DNA of 47,571 bases from Bacillota bacterium (GTDB lineage Bacteria > Bacillota > Clostridia > Christensenellales > SZUA-584): the NCBI GenBank assembly GCA_023416745.1, contig JAEZHF010000059.1, positions 1-47,571 on the forward strand. Direction: 5' to 3'. Positions 1-8,573 of this stretch are shown here, one piece after another (the first letter of the stretch is position 1; each line of letters opens with the position of its first letter). The notes beneath the pieces are model-generated. The model ran no database searches. It was not told the DNA's origin and was given only the letters and a program-made list of their open reading frames with translations. The position numbers and the translations under genes were made by a program.

Positions 1-467
1 AGTGGAGTTCCGGCTTGCGCAGACAGCTTAAAAAGATCTTTGAAAATCATATATTTCGGGCGATTGCTAGTTTAACGTATGTAAGCATATGGTGGCATAA
101 CGAACTAACAAATTTCACCGCAGCGCACTGTGTATCTTGGGATATATATATATGAAATCAACGGTATCATTACACAAATATCAATGCTGAAGAAACCCGA
201 GCGGGCGCTTCATCTTGCATGCTGGTTAAAGTGCAGCGCTGCCGGTGTCTGCCTTGTTTTCGTGCATGTCAATACGTCATTAACGGCAATCTGATGAATG
301 GCCCGCATGTTCCGTATACTGTCTGATTATATATAAAATGAAGTTTGAACGCATTGAAAAGATTTCTTTTTAGCGCCAATGGCATTGGCAAGTGAAAGGT
401 TTTATAATATAATTCAAAAGATATAGACGATTAGTAAATTTATACATCTCAGGACGGGAGTATATAT
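1..467. other. Intergenic leader with no recognisable gene
   Basis: AT-rich stretch before the first gene. One frame stays open from base 3 to about 158 (roughly 51 residues, no start seen), but its translation resembles no family I know and the composition is unlike the genes that follow, so I do not call it. A TATAAT at 403-408 could be a -10 box for the flippase gene, but no good -35 lies 16-18 bases upstream. A GGGAG at 456-460 is the ribosome binding site of the next gene. Confidence 0.5.
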
Positions 468-2099
468 ATGACCAAAGGGCAAAAGAGTTTCGTGAAGGGT
501 GCGGCCATTTTAGGTATTGCCGGATTATTCGTTAAGATAATCGGTGCGGTATTCCGTATACCTTTGAGTAACATCATCGGCACCGAAGGCATGGCCAGCT
601 ACCAGGTCGCCTATCCCATCTATGCGGCACTTGTCGTCATTTCCACTGCCGGCCTGCCCACCGCAATATCACGCATGGTGTCCGAGCGTGTTTCCGTAGG
701 CGACTACCGTGGTGCGCACAAGGTTTTTCAGACCGCGTTCAAAGTGCTTCTGTTGATCGGCATACTCTCCACCATCATCATGCTGGGCGTAGCCGGGCCG
801 GTGGCCAATGCCGCCAAAATACCGGAAGCCAAGCTTTCACTGCAGATGATCGCCCCGGCTCTGCTGTTTGTCTCGCTGCTCTCCGCTTATCGCGGCTATT
901 TCCAGGGCCTTCAACTGATGATGCCTACAGCAACAACTCAGATTGTGGAACAACTGATCAAACTGGGTGCCGGCTTATATTTTGCTTCTCTCTGGTGGAC
1001 GCCACAGTCGCCTCATCTGGGCGCGGCGGGTGCATTACTGGGCGTTTCGCTGTCTGAAGTTGTGGCGTTGCTATTGATTATCATACTTTATAACCGGAAA
1101 AAGCAAGAGATTCAGGATAAGCGGCGCATGCTGCCAAACACTGCGTATCAGGCAAAACGCTCGATACTGGCAGATCTCGCCATTATCGCGCTGCCTATTG
1201 CGCTGGGTGGCTGCATTATGCCGCTAGTGGGTGCTGCCGACACTTTCATCATCACAAACCAGATGGCAGGTATAGACTATTCCGCTTACAACCCGCTCAC
1301 GCCTAAAGCCAACTATGGTGTGCTGACCGGCCTTGTCAACCCGCTGATCAATATGCCCGCGGTGCTGTCACTGGCGCTGTGCATGAGCCTTGTTCCCGCA
1401 CTCTCAGAAGCCCGTGCGCTTAAAAATCAGTCGATGGTCAGCGCACGCTCAGCGATGGGTTTCAAATTGGGGCTGCTCATCGGCCTGCCCTGTGCCGTCG
1501 GCATGTATTTGCTGGCCGAGCCGATCATTCAGCTGCTCTATGCGTCCGACAAGATCACACCGGCGGAAATAGCCGTGGGTGGTGAACTGCTGCGCATACT
1601 CGCTATCGGCGTACTGTTCCTGACGATGCTGCAGACGATGACGGGCATTTTGCAGGGTTCGGGACACCAGTTTGTGCCGCTGATCAATTTGGGCGTCGGT
1701 GCAGCCGTTAAGGTGGTGCTGAGCATCGTCCTCATCCGCATTCCCTCTCTCAATATTAACGGCGCGGCCATCGGCACCGCTGCCTGTTATGGCATTGCCG
1801 CCGTGCTGAACGTGATTTCCGTCGCACGGCTCACCAAGCCGGACATACGCTTCTTCTCAGGATTTGTGATGCCGCTGGTGTCCACTGCCGCAATGGGTTT
1901 GGTGACATATCTGCTGTACAAAACCATGTCTGCCAGTCACGGTAACACGTCTTCTGTGCTGGTTGCCATACTGGCCGCAGTGCTGGTGTATGTCGTGATG
2001 CTGTTCATCACCGGTTCACTCAAAAAAGCGGATATGGAATATATCCCCGGCGGGGGCCGCATGATAAGGCTGATGAACAAACTTGGTTTCTGGAGATAA
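468..2099 (+). CDS. SpoVB/MurJ-like polysaccharide flippase (MATE/MOP superfamily)
   Basis: A 543-residue polytopic membrane protein with about 12-14 hydrophobic segments. Its N-terminus has the pattern of SpoVB/YabM and MurJ-type lipid flippases: a GAAILGIAGLFVKIIGAVFR segment followed by PLSNIIGTEGMASYQ. These proteins move lipid-linked glycan precursors across the membrane; SpoVB serves spore cortex synthesis in Bacillus. Length fits the family (about 520-540). The ATG at 468 has GGGAG seven bases upstream. The next gene, mazG/yabN, starts four bases after its stop, the same order as yabM-yabN in Bacillus. It could instead be a general peptidoglycan or teichoic acid flippase; the sporulation role is inferred from similarity and context. 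Confidence 0.85.
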   Translation: MTKGQKSFVKGAAILGIAGLFVKIIGAVFRIPLSNIIGTEGMASYQVAYPIYAALVVISTAGLPTAISRMVSERVSVGDYRGAHKVFQTAFKVLLLIGILSTIIMLGVAGPVANAAKIPEAKLSLQMIAPALLFVSLLSAYRGYFQGLQLMMPTATTQIVEQLIKLGAGLYFASLWWTPQSPHLGAAGALLGVSLSEVVALLLIIILYNRKKQEIQDKRRMLPNTAYQAKRSILADLAIIALPIALGGCIMPLVGAADTFIITNQMAGIDYSAYNPLTPKANYGVLTGLVNPLINMPAVLSLALCMSLVPALSEARALKNQSMVSARSAMGFKLGLLIGLPCAVGMYLLAEPIIQLLYASDKITPAEIAVGGELLRILAIGVLFLTMLQTMTGILQGSGHQFVPLINLGVGAAVKVVLSIVLIRIPSLNINGAAIGTAACYGIAAVLNVISVARLTKPDIRFFSGFVMPLVSTAAMGLVTYLLYKTMSASHGNTSSVLVAILAAVLVYVVMLFITGSLKKADMEYIPGGGRMIRLMNKLGFWR

Positions 2100-2103
2100 A
2101 GGC

Positions 2104-3513
2104 ATGCATATTACAATCGCCGGGATGGGCCCGGATGGATATATCAGCGATAAAGTTCTGTCGGCGGCAAAAGGCGCAAGCGCCGTTGTGCTGCAGACAT
2201 CGCGCGTGGGCACTCCCCCGCTGGATATCGAATATGGCACGTTGGACGACATCTACGAAGCGGCGGACGACTTCGATACGCTGACGGACAGCGCCTGTGA
2301 GTTCCTGATGCGTGACAAGCTGTTATTTGTATCGCTGGGAGACTTCTGCCACAACCGCATAGCGGCAGCCCTGGTGCGCCGGGTGCTGGAAACGGGCGGC
2401 ACCGTCAGCGCGATACCATATGGGGACCCTGCACTGAGCGCGGCGTTCGCCAGCGGTCTGCTTAACAGCTCTTCGGGCGTATGCATCCATGCGGCAGCCT
2501 CTTTCACCCGTGTCAGCGACACAAGCGTCACGCTGGTTATCAACGAGATTGACAGCCGTTATCTGGCGTCCGACCTCAAGCTGAAGCTTGCCGGCAGCTA
2601 CGGAGACGAATATCCGGTGTTTTTAGTGGATACGTGCAGCGGAAAAGGCGAAAACATTTTGCTTTGTCAGCTTGACGGCGCGCCTTCCTACGGTTATTAT
2701 ACTAGCGTGGTAATCGTTCCCTGCCAGATTGTGCACAAAAGCCGCTTCCTGTTTTCGGATCTGGTGGACGTAATGGCCAAGCTGCGATCACGCAGCGGCT
2801 GCCCCTGGGACAAGGCCCAGACGCATGCGAGCCTGAAACGCTACTTGATTGAAGAAGGTTACGAGGTGCTTGAGGCGATCGACGATGACGACATGGACGC
2901 GCTCTACGACGAGTTGGGCGATGTGCTTTTGCAGGTGGTGTTCCACGCCCGTATCGGAGAGCAGCAGGGCGAGTTCGATATCAACGACGTTACCACTGCG
3001 ATTTGCCGCAAGATGATATCCCGGCACACCCACATATTCGGCGACGCCGTTGCAGACACGCCGCAGGATGTTGTGAACAACTGGGAGCAGATCAAGAAGG
3101 ACGAGCGCGGTCAGCAGTCGCAGACGGAAGTGCTCAAAAGCGTCCCCAAAAGCATGCCGGCGCTGATGAGAAGCAGCAAGGTGCAGCACAAGGCGGCGCA
3201 TGTGGGGTTCGATTTTCCCGACGCGGCGCAGGCGATGGACAAGCTTCGGGAGGAAATGGCCGAGGTGACGGCCGAAACGGACAAGGACGCGCAGGCCGAA
3301 GAATGCGGAGATATGCTGTTTGCTGCTGTCAATGTGGTGAGGCTGCTGGGCACCGAGCCGGAGACAGCGCTGCAGAAGGCCACAGATAAGTTTATTGCCC
3401 GGTTCGCGCTGGTGGAAAGAATAGCGGCCGAGCGCAATGTGGACATGCAGCAATGCGGTATCGATATGCTGGATTCGCTGTGGGATGAAGCTAAAGCGAT
3501 ACTTAAGCAATAA
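2104..3513 (+). CDS. mazG: MazG/YabN: tetrapyrrole methylase-like domain fused to NTP pyrophosphohydrolase
   Basis: About 469 residues in two parts. Residues 1-215 resemble the SAM-dependent tetrapyrrole methylase fold (MHITIAGMGPDG at the start, PYGDPALSAAF near 110). From about 225 comes MazG: SGCPWDKAQTHASLKRYL, the metal-binding EEGYEVLEAID, and DELGDVLLQVVFHA, with a second MazG-like repeat further on. MazG hydrolyses NTPs to NMP and pyrophosphate and clears aberrant nucleotides. The fused form is the YabN type of Bacillota. I chose ATG 2104 rather than the in-frame ATG at 2083 because the protein then begins exactly at the methylase fold and GGAGATAAAGG lies just upstream. The methylase half may be catalytically inactive, as is often assumed for this family. 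Confidence 0.9.
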   Translation: MHITIAGMGPDGYISDKVLSAAKGASAVVLQTSRVGTPPLDIEYGTLDDIYEAADDFDTLTDSACEFLMRDKLLFVSLGDFCHNRIAAALVRRVLETGGTVSAIPYGDPALSAAFASGLLNSSSGVCIHAAASFTRVSDTSVTLVINEIDSRYLASDLKLKLAGSYGDEYPVFLVDTCSGKGENILLCQLDGAPSYGYYTSVVIVPCQIVHKSRFLFSDLVDVMAKLRSRSGCPWDKAQTHASLKRYLIEEGYEVLEAIDDDDMDALYDELGDVLLQVVFHARIGEQQGEFDINDVTTAICRKMISRHTHIFGDAVADTPQDVVNNWEQIKKDERGQQSQTEVLKSVPKSMPALMRSSKVQHKAAHVGFDFPDAAQAMDKLREEMAEVTAETDKDAQAEECGDMLFAAVNVVRLLGTEPETALQKATDKFIARFALVERIAAERNVDMQQCGIDMLDSLWDEAKAILKQ

Positions 3514-3559
3514 AATACTGATCGGCTTAAATGGAGTAACAGTTTGAGAGGGCTAAAAG

Positions 3560-3587
3560 TTTTCCGCCCGACAAACTCAAATATAAT
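3560..3587 (+). promoter_or_regulatory. Probable promoter of the HU gene
   Basis: A perfect TATAAT at 3582-3587 lies 21 bases before the hup start codon. The best -35 candidate is a weak TTTTCC at 3560-3565 (16-base spacer). TTTGAG (3543-3548) and CTCAAA (3576-3581) form an inverted pair around this stretch. The gap between mazG and hup supports separate transcription. Confidence 0.4.
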
Positions 3588-3607
3588 TATTCAGGAGGAA
3601 ACATTAA

Positions 3608-3883
3608 ATGAACAAAACAGAATTAGTGGCAGCCGTTGCCGAAAAAGCCCAACTTTCCAAGAAGGACACCGATGCAGCCCTCGCTGCGCTGGTTGATGTG
3701 ATCGGAAGCTCGCTGGCCGGCGGCGACAAAGTTCAGTGGACAGGTTTTGGCTCTTTTGAACTGCGTCAGAGAGCGGCCAGAAAAGGCGTGAATCCGGCAA
3801 CGGGCGCTCAGATCGATATCCCCGCTTCGAGCGCTCCGGCATTCAAGCCCGGCAAAGCGTTCAAGGACATGGTCAGCAAATAA
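3608..3883 (+). CDS. hup: HU-family histone-like DNA-binding protein
   Basis: A 91-residue protein of classic HU length and sequence: MNKTELVAAVAEKA at the start, GFGSFE in the first beta strand, RKGVNPATG in the DNA-intercalating arm and FKPGK near the end. HU dimers bend and compact DNA and are abundant nucleoid proteins. A very strong AGGAGG at 3593-3598 sits nine bases before ATG 3608, and a strong intrinsic terminator follows, both fitting high expression of a single gene. In Bacillota hup often lies beside mazG/yabN. No oddities. Confidence 0.97.
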   Translation: MNKTELVAAVAEKAQLSKKDTDAALAALVDVIGSSLAGGDKVQWTGFGSFELRQRAARKGVNPATGAQIDIPASSAPAFKPGKAFKDMVSK

Positions 3884-3931
3884 GCTAGCAGCATTGAAGA
3901 AGTCATAATCGGGCTTTGAAAAACGCTACTA

Positions 3932-3964
3932 AAAGAGAGCGCGATTTCTGTCGCTCTCTTTTTA
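3932..3964 (+). terminator. Rho-independent terminator after hup
   Basis: Perfect 10-base stem AAAGAGAGCG (3932-3941) with CGCTCTCTTT (3952-3961), ten-base loop, followed by a T-rich tail. It lies 48 bases after the hup stop. Confidence 0.9.
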
Positions 3965-4098
3965 TGTCCAGGCAATGCTTACGCCAGTTCACATAAGTTT
4001 AACATTGCGTCATACGATTTAATGATATAATCTATGAAGTAAGAGACTGCTGTCACAATATTTTTCCGTCTTTATGATTGCCAAGGAGTATCAGTGAT

Positions 4099-5301
4099 TT
4101 GAAGAAGCGTTCAACATCCTCCAGCGTGTTCAAAATTTTGGCACAATACATACTGCTTATTCTTTATATGGCTACGTTTGGTCTTTATGTGAGGCTGCGT
4201 TACAATCTGCACCGCACCGATCTTTCTCCTATACCCAAAAAGGGGCCGTTTTTTTTGCTGGGCAACCACACGAACAACTTCGACGGGCTTTTTCTCCAAT
4301 GTATGTTTTTACGCAACATCCGGTTTGTTGTGACTGACGGAATGTTCAAGAATAAGACGCTCGCCCGCCTGCTCAACCTCGTTGACTATATACCCAAACG
4401 AAAATCCGTCAGTGATCCGGCTGCGATACGCAAAATCATCGAACTGGTCAAAAAGGGCGGTATTGTGGGGATATTCCCCGAAGGAGGCCGCAACTGGGAC
4501 GGCATGACCGGCCCCATCACCCCGGCAACTTTCCGGCTGATCGATATGATGAAAATACCTGTCGTCGTGGCGAATATACGCGGCGGCTACCTGTCCGAAC
4601 CGCGCTGGGCTGACTACAAGAGGCGTGGCCGCGTTGATGTGCACCTTAAAACCGTTGTTGAAGCCGGAAGCAACCTCAGCGTACCCGAATTGGAAAAAAG
4701 GATTCTAGAGGCACTGGCACACAACGAATATGATTGGCAGAACGAGGTGCGTATACCGTATAAAGGACCCGGACTTTGCAAGGGTATTGAACGGCTGATG
4801 TTCATCTGCCCCATGTGCGGTTCGCTGGGTTCTGTCAAATCCTCCGACAAGGATGCCTGGTGCGTGTCCTGCCAGGCGCGGTTCACGCTGGACGTTTACG
4901 GTTTCCTGCATACGGACAGCGGCTTGCTGCCCGCGGACAGGCTGGATGATATCAGCAAATGGCAGTTTGAACGGCTCAGTGATATGTTCGACGAAAGTCA
5001 ACAGACCGTCCGTCTGCTGGCTGACGACGGCGGCATACTGCTTAGTGCCAACAAACGCGAAGAGCCTTTTAAGCGTGTTGACGGCGGTAAAGCGATACTG
5101 ACGCGCGATCATATTATCATCGGCCGGTTCGTTTTTAATCTTGCGGAGATGTCGGGCATCAACGTATACTTTAAGAGTCATCTGGAATTCAAATATCAGT
5201 CCGTGGATTACCGTATTGGCTTTGAAAGCCCGCACGTTTCGGCTTATAAGTGGCAATGCGCCGTGGACCTGGCAAAGAAAAGGATATCAGCTGAAGTATG
5301 A
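4099..5301 (+). CDS. PlsC-type acyltransferase with C-terminal zinc ribbon
   Basis: From TTG 4099 the protein has 400 residues. An N-terminal hydrophobic segment (about 11-30) is followed by a PlsC domain with the catalytic HX4D motif HTNNFD (57-62), FPEGGRN (126-132) and a conserved P-V-V block near 154-157. PlsC enzymes acylate lysophosphatidic acid or related lysolipids at the membrane. Unusually, a zinc ribbon follows: CPMC (237-240) and CVSC (255-258), then about 140 residues I do not recognise. Typical PlsC proteins are 200-250 residues. AAGGAG at 4083-4088 sits ten bases before TTG 4099; an earlier in-frame TTG at 4078 has no such site. The stop overlaps the next start, implying translational coupling. 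The acyl acceptor is unknown. Confidence 0.75.
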   Translation: MKKRSTSSSVFKILAQYILLILYMATFGLYVRLRYNLHRTDLSPIPKKGPFFLLGNHTNNFDGLFLQCMFLRNIRFVVTDGMFKNKTLARLLNLVDYIPKRKSVSDPAAIRKIIELVKKGGIVGIFPEGGRNWDGMTGPITPATFRLIDMMKIPVVVANIRGGYLSEPRWADYKRRGRVDVHLKTVVEAGSNLSVPELEKRILEALAHNEYDWQNEVRIPYKGPGLCKGIERLMFICPMCGSLGSVKSSDKDAWCVSCQARFTLDVYGFLHTDSGLLPADRLDDISKWQFERLSDMFDESQQTVRLLADDGGILLSANKREEPFKRVDGGKAILTRDHIIIGRFVFNLAEMSGINVYFKSHLEFKYQSVDYRIGFESPHVSAYKWQCAVDLAKKRISAEV

Positions 5302-6785
5302 ATAATAAAGCATTGGACTGCAATACATCAGTGAATCATAAGATACCCTTCGGCGTCAAACTGGGTTACGGCATCGGTACCCTTGGGTATGCGATACCGT
5401 TCCAGCTGCTGTCCGGGTTTTTCCTGTTTTACTGCACGGAGCTGCTGGGCATTTCCGGCGTGGTTGCGGGCCTGATTATTTCCGTCAGCACGATATGGGA
5501 TGCTGCCACCGACCCCGTCATGGGTTATATCTCGGACCACACCAACAAAAATATACTTTTCGGACGCCGTCTGTTTTATATATTCATAGGCTCCATCGGA
5601 TTTGCGGTGATGAACTTTTTGATATGGCGGGTGGACCCGCAGGTGCGCGGCGGCGATGCGGGCACCGTTAAATTGATCTGGGTTGCAGCTCTTCTGATAC
5701 TGTTCAAAGCCTTCTCCACGATATACACCACGCCGTATATGGCACTGGGCGCGGAGCTCTCCTCCGATTACAACGAACGCACCGCTGTGCAGTCTTACCG
5801 GACGGCGTTTTTCTTCCTCGGATTTATATTCCCTTCCGTCATTGCGATGTCCACTTTCTTCCGACCGACCGACCTGTACCGGAATGGTCAGTTGAATCCA
5901 CAGGCCTACGCCACGATGGGGTGGGTGTCGTCGGTGATCGTGCTGGTATGTGCAGCCGCGTGCCTGATACTTACGTTCAAACACCGCATTGTATACTCTG
6001 TGCCCAAAGTGAAACGAAATCCCATACTCGGAATGCTCAAGGAAATTGTGGAAGCGCTCAAGCTGTCCGATTACCGCAACGTCAGCCTCGCTCTGCTGTT
6101 CATCAATATGGCGATGGCGATCGTCGTTGCGGTGGGCATGCATGTGTTCACGTTTACATTCGGCTTTGAGAACCGCCAGATCGCGATGGTTTTCGGGGCG
6201 CTGTTTGCAACCGCACTGCTGGCGCAGCCCGTTTGGGTTGCCATCGCCAAAAGGCTGGATAAAAGGCGCGCGCTCATTGTCTGTCTGTATATCAACATCG
6301 CCGTATCCGCGCTATTCTTCGTTTATGTGTTCGCCCACGAATGGGTTTCCGACCATTACCTGACGATACTGCCCGCTGCCGTGCTGATGGGCTTCTCCAT
6401 GGGCGGCAGTGTGTCTCTGCCCTATTCGATGATCTCCGACACCATCGACAAGGACGCCTACGAGTCGGGCACACGCAAGGAAGGTATGTTCTACGGCTGC
6501 GCCACGTTCCTGTATAAGGTATCACAGTCAACGGCGCTATTGGCCATTGGTTCTCTCCTCGACTTGATAGGATTCAAATCATCGCTTGTCCAGACCCCTG
6601 AGAGCATTCTGGGCTACGACGCCGCTGCCTCTCAGCCCGCCGGTGTTTACCTGAAGCTGGGCCTGATACTGCCGATTGGTTTTTTGGTATGCTTCTCCCT
6701 CGCTTTGTTTTTCGCCAGAAAGTATAAGCTCGATCGTGAATCTGTCATCAAGTACCAGAAGGCGATGAGCAGTCAGTCGGAATAA
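5298..6785 (+). CDS. GPH-family (MelB/XynP-like) sugar:cation symporter
   Basis: 495 residues with about 12 membrane segments. The N-terminal KLGYGIGTLGYAIPFQLL and the ATDPVMGYISDHT motif after the second segment are hallmarks of the glycoside-pentoside-hexuronide family in the major facilitator superfamily, which import glycosides with Na+ or H+. The ATG at 5298 overlaps the stop of the acyltransferase gene by four bases (ATGA), so the two are probably one operon. The coupling to a lipid acyltransferase is unexplained by family knowledge; the substrate might be a glycoside or a lipid precursor. Its 3' end overlaps the 3' end of the convergent ppx gene by 38 bases. Confidence 0.85.
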   Translation: MNNKALDCNTSVNHKIPFGVKLGYGIGTLGYAIPFQLLSGFFLFYCTELLGISGVVAGLIISVSTIWDAATDPVMGYISDHTNKNILFGRRLFYIFIGSIGFAVMNFLIWRVDPQVRGGDAGTVKLIWVAALLILFKAFSTIYTTPYMALGAELSSDYNERTAVQSYRTAFFFLGFIFPSVIAMSTFFRPTDLYRNGQLNPQAYATMGWVSSVIVLVCAAACLILTFKHRIVYSVPKVKRNPILGMLKEIVEALKLSDYRNVSLALLFINMAMAIVVAVGMHVFTFTFGFENRQIAMVFGALFATALLAQPVWVAIAKRLDKRRALIVCLYINIAVSALFFVYVFAHEWVSDHYLTILPAAVLMGFSMGGSVSLPYSMISDTIDKDAYESGTRKEGMFYGCATFLYKVSQSTALLAIGSLLDLIGFKSSLVQTPESILGYDAAASQPAGVYLKLGLILPIGFLVCFSLALFFARKYKLDRESVIKYQKAMSSQSE

Positions 6786-7668
6786 ATCCCAAATGCAGCT
6801 TCAGATAGCCCTCCAGATTGTCGCTGTCGCTCACGACAATGCAGCTTGCATTTGCGGCCTTCATAAACTCAGTACACAGCATCGCGCCAAACACAATCAC
6901 ATCCGCCTTCTTCTCTTCCAAGCCAATGAGCCGCTTGCGTTCCTCCTTGGTTTTGCTCATCAGCATACTTTCAATATCCGTTACCGTTTTGCGGCTGAGC
7001 ACATGTCCGTGAACCCGGCGGGCATCGTACTCGACCAGTTTTAAGTCGATTGCCGCCAACGCCGTTGCCGTGCCGCCTATCGCGGTATATGTGAACCCGT
7101 CAGCCGACGGTAAGTATTCAAATACACTTTGTATATAATCACGGGCAGTATCGAACGCAGCCGGGTGCGCATCGTCCGCCGCCGGAAACATCTGCAGCAG
7201 CCGCACCGTGCCGATCTTGAAGCTGCGCTGGTACGCGGGTTCCTGCATTGTGCCAGTCATCACTTCGGTGCTGCCGCCTCCAATGTCGAACATGCCGCCA
7301 AAACCGTCAATGCAGCCGGCAAAGCCCAGCTGCGCTTCCCTGTCGCCCGAAATGATATCAATGTCTACTCCGCACTCACGCCGGATGTATGCCGTGAAGT
7401 CAGCGCTGTTCTCTGCATCGCGCACGGCGCTGGTCGCAAAACACAGAAACTGATCTGCCCCCTGCTCTTTGCTGATGCCCAGGAATTCCAGCAGCGCCTG
7501 ACGCGTACGCTCCATTGCCGCCGGTACTATGACGCGCCTTCCCACCATGCCCTCGCCCACCCTGATAAGCCTGAGCGTTTTATAATCAGCGACAACCACA
7601 TCACCGTCTATGCGTGCTGTCATCAGCCTTGCCGAATTCGTCCCTAAATCCACAACCGCATATTTCAT
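6748..7668 (-). CDS. ppx: Exopolyphosphatase / pppGpp phosphatase family (Ppx/GppA)
   Basis: 306 residues, the short single-core form typical of Bacillota. Family signatures are AVVDLGTNSARL at the N-terminus (phosphate loop 1), ATSAVRDAEN, SGDREAQLGFAG and DIGGGSTEV (phosphate loop 2), all of the ASKHA ATPase fold. Members hydrolyse polyphosphate and/or pppGpp in the cytosol; which one applies here cannot be read from sequence. The ATG at 7668 has GGAGGG seven bases upstream and an extended -10 promoter lies 30-40 bases before it. It is probably monocistronic. The C-terminal 12 codons overlap the convergent symporter gene. Confidence 0.88.
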   Translation of the reverse strand: MKYAVVDLGTNSARLMTARIDGDVVVADYKTLRLIRVGEGMVGRRVIVPAAMERTRQALLEFLGISKEQGADQFLCFATSAVRDAENSADFTAYIRRECGVDIDIISGDREAQLGFAGCIDGFGGMFDIGGGSTEVMTGTMQEPAYQRSFKIGTVRLLQMFPAADDAHPAAFDTARDYIQSVFEYLPSADGFTYTAIGGTATALAAIDLKLVEYDARRVHGHVLSRKTVTDIESMLMSKTKEERKRLIGLEEKKADVIVFGAMLCTEFMKAANASCIVVSDSDNLEGYLKLHLGFIPTDCSSPSGT

Positions 7669-7696
7669 TGATGCCCTCCATTCAAGTACGCCAAAA

Positions 7697-7705
7697 ATTA
7701 TAGCA
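7697..7705 (-). promoter_or_regulatory. Extended -10 promoter for ppx
   Basis: On the minus strand this reads TGCTATAAT, a TGn extension plus a perfect -10. No good -35 is visible at 17 bases, which fits an extended -10 promoter. It lies about 30 bases before the ppx start. Confidence 0.55.
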
Positions 7706-7746
7706 CATTGTTGTTAAAATAACTCTACAAAATGATAATGGCATAC

Positions 7747-7765
7747 AAAAAAGCGCCGGAGCGCT
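7747..7765 (-). terminator. Rho-independent terminator after divIC
   Basis: On the minus strand: AGCGC, TCCG tetraloop, GCGCT, then a run of six T. It lies 15 bases past the divIC stop and ends the yabP-yabQ-divIC unit. Confidence 0.8.
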
Positions 7766-7780
7766 CTTTATCAGTATCAG

Positions 7781-8068
7781 TTAATCGGATACTGGATCTG
7801 TTTTAAATATCAACTCACCCTCATAGACAAGACCGAACCTTTCGCGAGCCTGATTTTCCACGTAATCTTTTGTGCTCATGTACTCAGATTTATGCTGCAG
7901 GCGCGAAAGATCAGTCTGCATCTGCTCATATTGTTGAGCCAACACCTGCTGCTCTTCCAGAAGCTTGCCGATATTGGTCTGCTGCGAATAGATCGCAAAG
8001 CCCATATAGGCCAAAAAACAGGCCAACAGCAAAAGCTTGAACCTCAGTTTAATCGTCCTCTTTTTCAT
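7781..8068 (-). CDS. divIC: Septum formation initiator DivIC/FtsB
   Basis: 95 residues with the usual architecture: a short basic cytoplasmic tail, one membrane segment (about 11-28), then an extracytoplasmic coiled coil (about 32-60, rich in Q, L and E) and the conserved end RERFGLVYEGELIF. The family links FtsL and FtsQ/DivIB in the divisome. GAGGGG lies a few bases before ATG 8068. It lies downstream of yabP and yabQ in the same direction, as in Bacillus (yabP-yabQ-divIC), although 152 bases separate it from yabQ. A terminator follows directly. Confidence 0.88.
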   Translation of the reverse strand: MKKRTIKLRFKLLLLACFLAYMGFAIYSQQTNIGKLLEEQQVLAQQYEQMQTDLSRLQHKSEYMSTKDYVENQARERFGLVYEGELIFKTDPVSD

Positions 8069-8220
8069 GACCCCTCACATTTTCCGCTTAACGCACCGCG
8101 TTTTACGGACACAGCGGCTTATATCTATATTACGCCGCTCCTAAACCCATATAATAACAAACCCGTGAATTAAATATTTCGACATAGAAGGCTGGGTCTC
8201 CTGCATTCTTTCGGAATTTT

Positions 8221-8562
8221 TCAATCTTTTTTCTGAGCCCGAAATCTGCTCCAGCGCTGCCTGATTTTCTTCGCTAGAAAATCAAAGAACAGTGATAGCC
8301 CTGCCATATACAATGCGAATCCCAGTGCAAAGCCCACAAATGTGAACAAGCGAAGCGCTCCCTCGTTCGCGAGATACATGACCCCCAGCATGATGAGCCC
8401 CAGTGTTATGATGAACAGCACATCGAGCAGCACAGTGATCCAGCGGCGGCCTTTACCGGCTGCCCTGCGAATAATCCTGTAGATATCGTAAACAACACCG
8501 GCTGCCAACCCGCCGTAGAGCGTGATCATGAATATGTAAATCTGCGGCGCCGTCGTCTCCAT
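8221..8562 (-). CDS. yabQ: Spore cortex biosynthesis protein YabQ
   Basis: 113 residues, mostly hydrophobic with about four membrane segments and a basic C-terminal tail. The N-terminal stretch IYIFMITLYGGLAAGVVYD followed by IYRIIRR is typical of YabQ, an integral membrane protein of the forespore-mother cell interface needed for cortex formation in Bacillus. It starts 11 bases after yabP stops; a GGAG lies just upstream of the ATG. Expression is expected to be sporulation specific (SigE), but I could not identify a convincing SigE promoter. Confidence 0.85.
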   Translation of the reverse strand: METTAPQIYIFMITLYGGLAAGVVYDIYRIIRRAAGKGRRWITVLLDVLFIITLGLIMLGVMYLANEGALRLFTFVGFALGFALYMAGLSLFFDFLAKKIRQRWSRFRAQKKD

Positions 8563-8573
8563 ACCGGCGCTCC

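Noticed and set aside
3..158. Open frame at the left edge, about 51 residues
   Set aside because: Could be the tail of an upstream gene, but no family pattern, AT-rich context and short length make chance likely.
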